Source of the DNA: UBA1756 sp045222555
Lineage (GTDB): Bacteria; Bacteroidota; Bacteroidia; Bacteroidales; WCHB1-69
Length of the DNA stretch: 64,000 bases
Assembly (NCBI GenBank): GCA_045222555.1
Contig: JBGUYY010000072.1
Location: forward strand, 248,001 to 312,000
Reading direction: 5' to 3'
A model generated the notes under the pieces. It saw only the letters and a list, made by a program, of their open reading frames with translations. It made no database searches and was not told the DNA's origin. This document shows positions 59,789 to 64,000 of this stretch, piece by piece. Position 1 is the first letter of the stretch. Each line of letters begins with the position of its first letter. The translations under genes and the position numbers were made by a program.

Positions 59789-59921
59789 AAATTACGGCGT
59801 GAAAAAATCGGCGGTGAGAGAGCGTGAAGAACGGCGAACTGTCCGAAGATGTGCGACGCGCAGTGGAGCACATCAAGTTTTTCGCCGTTTAGCTCTCGAG
59901 CCCCGATTTTAGCCGTAATTT
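59789..59921 (+). repeat. Long five-stem fold-back (possible structured RNA)
   Basis: Five collinear stems nest in order: AAATTACGGC/GCCGTAATTT (59789-59798, 59912-59921), AAAATCGG/CCGATTTT (59804-59811, 59903-59910), GAGAGC/GCTCTC (59818-59823, 59892-59897), AACGGCGAA/TTCGCCGTT (59830-59838, 59881-59889), GATGTGC/GCACATC (59848-59854, 59868-59874). About 40 base pairs in 133 bases. I assign no known RNA family. Confidence 0.65.
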
Positions 59922-59951
59922 GCACAGCGGCAAAGCGCATTTCTTTTAGAT

Positions 59952-60058
59952 AAACCGCTCTCGCTCAAAAAAGTAAGCAAGCTTACTTTTTGCTCGCTTA
60001 CTCGCGGTTTTGGTTCATTTTCTTTGTGCAATCGCAAAGAAAATGAACAACAAACCGC
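59952..60058 (+). repeat. Two alternative hairpins
   Basis: GCGGTTT at 60004-60010 can pair with AAACCGC at 59952-59958, enclosing the palindrome AAAAAGTAAGC/GCTTACTTTTT (59968-59978, 59981-59991). It can also pair with AAACCGC at 60052-60058, enclosing GTTCATTTTCTTTG/CAAAGAAAATGAAC (60013-60026, 60035-60048). The two pairings exclude each other. Confidence 0.65.
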
Positions 60059-60128
60059 AAAAACAAATATTCATGCAGAGTATGTCAACGCAGAAAGACT
60101 AAAGGATGGAATTTCACAAAAAAAATTG

Positions 60129-60137
60129 TAATTTTGC
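60129..60137 (+). promoter_or_regulatory. -7 promoter box TAATTTTGC for leuS
   Basis: This TAnnTTTG box lies 40 bases upstream of the leuS ATG (60178) and downstream of the hairpin island. Confidence 0.65.
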
Positions 60138-60177
60138 ATTCTCTTATTTTATCGAAATAAAATTATCATAAAATATT

Positions 60178-62937
60178 ATGGATTACAATTTTAGAGAAGT
60201 TGAGAAACGCTGGCAGCAGGTATGGCGCGAGCAAAATATCTACCACGTGACCGAGGATACCAGCAAACCGAAGTTCTATGTTCTGGATATGTTCCCCTAT
60301 CCGTCGGGTGCGGGACTGCACGTCGGTCACCCCCTCGGCTACATCGCTTCCGACATCTACGCCCGCTACAAACGGCAGCAGGGCTTCAACGTGCTGCACC
60401 CGATGGGCTACGACGCTTTTGGACTGCCCGCCGAGCAGTACGCCATCCAGACCGGACAGCACCCTGCCGTGACCACCCGCCAGAACATCGCCCGCTACCG
60501 CGAGCAGCTCGACAAAATCGGCTTCTCTTTCGACTGGGACCGCGAGGTGCGCACCGCCGACCCCAAATACTACAAATGGACCCAGTGGGTGTTCATTCAG
60601 CTGTTCAACCATTATTACGACCAAGAACTTGACAAAGCTCGTCCTATCAGCGAGTTAGTGGCGAAGTTTGCCGCCAACGGTACGGCCGGAGTGCGCGCTG
60701 CTGAAACGAAATCGCTGGAGTTTACCGCCGCCGAGTGGAACGCCATGAGCGAAAAGCAGCAGCAGGAAACGCTGCTCAACTACCGTCTCGCCTATATCGC
60801 CGACACGTGGGTGAACTGGTGCCCGGGACTCGGCACCGTGCTCGCCAACGACGAGGTGGTGAATGGCGTGTCGGAACGCGGTGGCTTCCCCGTGGAACGC
60901 AAACTGATGAAACAGTGGATTTTGCGTGTGTCAGCCTACGCCGAACGTCTCCTCAAAGGCCTTGAGACCCTCGAATGGAGCGACTCCATCAAGGAGGTGC
61001 AGCGCAACTGGATCGGCCGCAGCGAAGGTGCCTTCATCCGTTTCCCCATTGTGAATAACGAAAATACTCTCGATATTTTCACCACCCGTCCCGATACCAT
61101 TTTCGGTGTGTCGTTCATGGTACTCTGTCCGGAACATTCTCTGATTGAACAGCTTACCACTCCGGACAGAAAAGAGGAGGTGGAGAAGTATGTGACCTGG
61201 GCGCGCAACCGCTCCGAGACCGACCGTCAGACCGAAGTGCGCAAGGTGAGCGGCGTGTTCACGGGCGCTTACGCCGTCAACCCGTTCACGCACGAGCAGG
61301 TGCCCATCTGGGTGGCCGAGTACGTGCTGGCCGGCTACGGTACCGGCGGCATCATGGCCGTGCCCGCCCACGACAGCCGCGACTACGCTTTCGCCAAACA
61401 TTTCAACCTGCCCATCCGTGAGGTCATCGCCGGCGGCGACATCGAGAAAGAGGCCTTCGAGACCAAAGACGGCATTGTGGTCAACTCCGACTTCATCAAC
61501 GGGATGAAGGTGAAAGAGGCTGGCAAGTGCATCATCGAGAAGGTGAAAGAGATGGGAATCGGTTATGGTACAGTAAATTATCGTCTGCGCGATGCTATTT
61601 TCAGCCGCCAGCGCTATTGGGGAGAGCCGTTCCCGGTGTATTACAAAGACGGCGTGCCGTACATGCTTCCTGAGGAGGAGCTGCCGCTGCTGCTGCCCGA
61701 TATCGACGAGTACAAGCCCACCGCTACGGGCGAGCCGCCGTTGGCCCGCGCCGCCAACTGGACCTATCAGGGCTACCCGATGGAATATAGCACCATGCCT
61801 GGTTTCGCCGGTTCCAGCGGTTACTATCTCCGCTATATGGACCCGCACAACGATAAGGAATTTCTTTCCAAAGAGAAAAACGAGTATTGGCAGGATGTGG
61901 ATTTGTACGTGGGCGGTTCCGAGCACGCTACCGGCCACCTCATCTACTCCCGTTTCTGGAATAAGTTCCTCTTCGACCTTGGCATCGTATGTAAAGAAGA
62001 ACCCTATAAGAAACTCATTAACCAGGGCATGATTCAGGGCCGCACCAACTTCGTGTATCGTGTCAACGGCACCAACAAGTTCGTGTCGCTCAACCTGAGA
62101 GACCAGTACGAGGTGACGCCTATCCGCGTGGATGTCAATATTGTACACAACGATGTGCTGGATGTTGAGGCATTCAAGAACTGGCGCCCCGAGTATGCGG
62201 ATGCGGAGTTTGTGTTGGAGGATGACAAGTATATCTGTGGATGGGAAATTGAGAAGATGTCGAAGTCGAAGTACAACGTGCAGAACCCCGACGATTTGGT
62301 GGAGAAGTATGGTGCCGATACGCTCCGTCTGTACGAGATGTTCCTCGGCCCCATCGAGTTGTCGAAGCCTTGGGACACCAACGGCATTGAGGGCGTGTTC
62401 CGTTTCATGAAGAAACTGTGGAGACTGTATCACGACAACAACAACGAGTTCTGTGTCACCGACGACGAGCCGACCCGCGAGGAGTACAAGTCGCTGCACA
62501 AGGCCATCAAGAAGGTGTCGGAAGACAACGAGCGCTTCTCGTTCAACACGGCGGTCAGCACGTTCATGATTGCGGTGAATGAGCTCACCGACCAGAAGTG
62601 CCACAAACGGAAGATTGTGGAGCCGATGGCGATACTGATTGCTGCCTATGCGCCGCACGTGGCCGAGGAGCTGTGGCACCTGCTGGGAAACGCCGGCAGC
62701 GTGGTGGACGCCACCTTCCCGAAGTTCGACGAGTCGTACCTCGTGGAGAGCAGCGCCAAGTATCCGATTTCCTTCAACGGCAAGGTGCGTTTGCAGCGTG
62801 TGTTCCCCGCCGACATGCAGCCCAAAGAGATTGAGGCCGCCATCATGGCCGACCCCGACGTGCAGCGTTACCTCGACGGCAAAACGCCCAAAAAGGTTAT
62901 CGTGGTCCCGAAGAAAATTGTGAACGTGGTACTGTAA
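60178..62937 (+). CDS. leuS: Leucyl-tRNA synthetase
   Basis: A 919-residue class I aminoacyl-tRNA synthetase. The HIGH motif lies in PYPSGAGLHVGHPLGY (about 40-55), KMSKS in EKMSKSKYN (about 693). The CP1 editing domain has TTRPDTIFGVSF and GTGGIMAVPAHDSRDYAFA with the conserved editing Asp. WVNWCPGLGTVLANDEV and QRYWGEPFP are further LeuRS signatures. The length is within the range of bacterial LeuRS. It is monocistronic; promoter at 60129-60137. Confidence 0.97.
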   Translation: MDYNFREVEKRWQQVWREQNIYHVTEDTSKPKFYVLDMFPYPSGAGLHVGHPLGYIASDIYARYKRQQGFNVLHPMGYDAFGLPAEQYAIQTGQHPAVTTRQNIARYREQLDKIGFSFDWDREVRTADPKYYKWTQWVFIQLFNHYYDQELDKARPISELVAKFAANGTAGVRAAETKSLEFTAAEWNAMSEKQQQETLLNYRLAYIADTWVNWCPGLGTVLANDEVVNGVSERGGFPVERKLMKQWILRVSAYAERLLKGLETLEWSDSIKEVQRNWIGRSEGAFIRFPIVNNENTLDIFTTRPDTIFGVSFMVLCPEHSLIEQLTTPDRKEEVEKYVTWARNRSETDRQTEVRKVSGVFTGAYAVNPFTHEQVPIWVAEYVLAGYGTGGIMAVPAHDSRDYAFAKHFNLPIREVIAGGDIEKEAFETKDGIVVNSDFINGMKVKEAGKCIIEKVKEMGIGYGTVNYRLRDAIFSRQRYWGEPFPVYYKDGVPYMLPEEELPLLLPDIDEYKPTATGEPPLARAANWTYQGYPMEYSTMPGFAGSSGYYLRYMDPHNDKEFLSKEKNEYWQDVDLYVGGSEHATGHLIYSRFWNKFLFDLGIVCKEEPYKKLINQGMIQGRTNFVYRVNGTNKFVSLNLRDQYEVTPIRVDVNIVHNDVLDVEAFKNWRPEYADAEFVLEDDKYICGWEIEKMSKSKYNVQNPDDLVEKYGADTLRLYEMFLGPIELSKPWDTNGIEGVFRFMKKLWRLYHDNNNEFCVTDDEPTREEYKSLHKAIKKVSEDNERFSFNTAVSTFMIAVNELTDQKCHKRKIVEPMAILIAAYAPHVAEELWHLLGNAGSVVDATFPKFDESYLVESSAKYPISFNGKVRLQRVFPADMQPKEIEAAIMADPDVQRYLDGKTPKKVIVVPKKIVNVVL

Positions 62938-63161
62938 CGCGTCTTCCGCAATTTAATGCATACCAATTGTTTATCCATCAAGCTGCTGCCACTATGAATG
63001 GTTCGGTGGTAGTATACGTATCAAGATTTTTATTAGGGCGGCCCGGCTCCCTGCGGTCGCCGTCGGGCTATCCGCTGTACTTCGCTTCGCTCGTGCTCGC
63101 TCCTATCCCTGCCGCAGAACCGCGGGAGGAAGATCATTGTATCCATTTGAAATTGGGCCAT

Positions 63162-63198
63162 AAAAAAAGCACCCCAAACGATTGGTTTGGAGTGCTTT
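63162..63198 (-). terminator. Terminator-like hairpin in minus orientation
   Basis: AAAGCACCCCAAAC pairs with GTTTGGAGTGCTTT (63166-63179 with 63185-63198, one mismatch). The A-tract 63162-63168 gives a U-tract only on the minus strand. No minus-strand gene is found to its right, so it may be a remnant; on the plus side it would follow leuS. Confidence 0.6.
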
Positions 63199-63469
63199 GC
63201 TGAGTGTCCCCTCAGGGATTTGTATCTTTTTTGTTTATGTTATAGTTAATATGCTGTTTCATAATGTTTTTACATTGATTAAAATTACTTATAAAATTTA
63301 ATGTGAACATAAATGTGAACACTGTTCTCCGAAATTGAAAATGGATTTCTTTGTCGGCAAAAGTACACTTTTTTTCCTAAATATCAATCATTTACTTTTT
63401 TAGAATAGTAAAAACAGCTGTTTATCTTATAACTGATAACAATTATCCCTCTTCTGTTCATTTTTTTAG

Positions 63470-63478
63470 TATTTTTGC
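63470..63478 (+). promoter_or_regulatory. -7 promoter box TATTTTTGC
   Basis: This TAnnTTTG box lies 38 bases upstream of the third AAA ATPase gene (63517). Confidence 0.65.
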
Positions 63479-63516
63479 AAACTAAAATTGTGTATATACA
63501 CAAAAATATTTTTTAG

Positions 63517-64000
63517 ATGGAATTCAAGAGAGAACAATACATTCAGAAACTGGAGGCATACAAGCATAACCACCTAATCAAAGTAGTGACTGGACTTCGG
63601 CGTGTGGGAAAGTCCTACCTGCTGTTCAACCTTTTTAAACGTCACCTCATTGAAAGCGGTGTTGACGCTAACCGTATCATCGAAATTCCGTTAGACGATT
63701 TCGCTTTCATTGAGTACCGGCAGGCTGAAAAAATGTACCAATTCGTTAAGAATGCTTCTATGAGCGATCACGAAATGCATTATGTTTTTATAGACGAGGT
63801 ACAAATGCTTGATAAATTTGTGGATGTGCTAAATGGATTTTTACACATTGATAATCTTGACGTGTATGTTACAGGAAGTAATGCAAAATTTCTATCCTCT
63901 GACATAGTGACCGAATTTAGAGGTCGTGGGGTGCAGGTTAATGTCAGCCCACTCACCTTTAAGGAAATTCTTTTGGAAAAAGGAGGCGATGTAGCATCTG
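63517..64000 (+). CDS. AAA ATPase of the DUF4143 family (3' end outside window)
   Basis: About 161 residues are visible before the window ends, with no stop. It starts MEFKREQYIQKLEAYKHN; Walker A is GLRRVGKS and is followed by YLLFNLFKRHLIESG. Walker B is MHYVFIDEVQ, and the sensor segment is YVTGSNAKFLSSDIVTEFRGRG. It is clearly paralogous to the protein at 9430-10680: the Walker A context and the EFRGRG segment are nearly the same. The C-terminal domain cannot be judged. Family function is unknown. Confidence 0.85.
   Translation, partial: MEFKREQYIQKLEAYKHNHLIKVVTGLRRVGKSYLLFNLFKRHLIESGVDANRIIEIPLDDFAFIEYRQAEKMYQFVKNASMSDHEMHYVFIDEVQMLDKFVDVLNGFLHIDNLDVYVTGSNAKFLSSDIVTEFRGRGVQVNVSPLTFKEILLEKGGDVAS

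Larger units (their letters stand above)
62938..63516. other. Gene-free stretch with GC-rich inverted repeats
   Basis: These 579 bases hold no convincing gene. The part at about 63036-63115 is GC-rich and contains GCCCG / CGGGC arms (63041-63045 with 63064-63068). A terminator-like hairpin follows at 63162-63198, then about 270 bases of AT-rich sequence ending in the promoter at 63470. Confidence 0.5.

Noticed and set aside
59734..59940. 68-codon open frame on the minus strand
   Set aside because: It lies wholly within the five-stem fold-back and has no promoter; the palindromic structure explains its sequence better than coding does.
60004..60177. T-box or leader-peptide attenuator controlling leuS
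   Set aside because: The leuS promoter box at 60129 is downstream of the hairpins, there is no run of Leu codons, and T-boxes are not typical of Bacteroidota.
60931..62679. Open frame of 582 codons opposite leuS
   Set aside because: It is a shadow of leuS; the product has no coherent domain and is His/Val-rich as reversed coding sequence tends to be.
62967..63203. 78-codon open frame after leuS
   Set aside because: It runs through a GC-rich inverted repeat and ends inside a terminator-like hairpin; it has no recognisable start context or domain.

Overview
The window looks like chromosomal DNA of an anaerobic member of the Bacteroidales (Bacteroidota). The evidence is in the sequence. At least 26 upstream regions carry the Bacteroidota -7 box TAnnTTTGC. 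Four secreted proteins end in type IX secretion (T9SS) sorting domains. There are many short lipoproteins with a Bacteroidota-style lipobox, a TonB-like protein with an N-terminal four-cysteine motif, and a dipeptidyl peptidase of the Porphyromonas DPP11 type. HydF, the [FeFe]-hydrogenase maturation GTPase, points to anaerobic life. I see no rRNA, CRISPR array, transposase, integrase or prophage.

Layout. 1-7.0 kb: 3' part of a giant SprB-like repeat adhesin (type B sorting domain) followed by two small lipoproteins. 7-9.2 kb: DPP11. 9.4-10.7 kb: AAA/DUF4143 ATPase. 10.8-14.8 kb: two convergent T9SS type A cargo genes around a shared terminator. 15-19.7 kb: acyltransferase, putative toxin-antitoxin pair, murC, a SUMF1-like secreted protein. 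19.7-26 kb: minus-strand run pckA, YD-repeat protein, membrane protein, LTA-synthase-like enzyme, hydF. 26.1-28.3 kb: tRNA-Ser(UGA) followed by a hairpin-rich accessory stretch with two orphan membrane-protein genes, each bracketed by direct repeats. 28.3-35 kb: TonB-like protein, T9SS cargo, acyltransferase, a PD40/beta-barrel envelope pair, a flippase. 35.1-41.7 kb: TolC-like protein, LemA-TPM pair, coiled-coil membrane protein, ComF, two exported proteins. 41.8-46.9 kb: tig-clpP-clpX proteostasis operon followed by a thioredoxin-like protein. 47-49.6 kb: two DUF6624-type secreted proteins and a lipoprotein. 49.7-53.7 kb: second AAA/DUF4143 ATPase, then a membrane-bound LytTR regulator divergent from two lipoproteins across an operator-like repeat region. 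53.8-62.9 kb: pruA, nadA, an M13 peptidase lipoprotein, a FISUMP protein, a 730-base hairpin island without genes, leuS. 63.5 kb to the end: 5' part of a third AAA/DUF4143 ATPase.

How the parts fit. DPP11 (acidic dipeptides), the M13 endopeptidase, PruA (gives glutamate), PEP carboxykinase and the hydrogenase maturase suit a cell that ferments peptides and amino acids. The T9SS cargo, SprB-like adhesin, OmpA/PD40-like and beta-barrel genes describe an elaborate cell surface.

The most unusual material is regulatory or structural rather than enzymatic. It includes the LytTR/winged-helix membrane regulator with tandem 21-bp repeats in its divergent promoter region, a long five-stem fold-back at 59789-59921, the nested hairpins abutting tRNA-Ser, and a dispersed 60-bp element.
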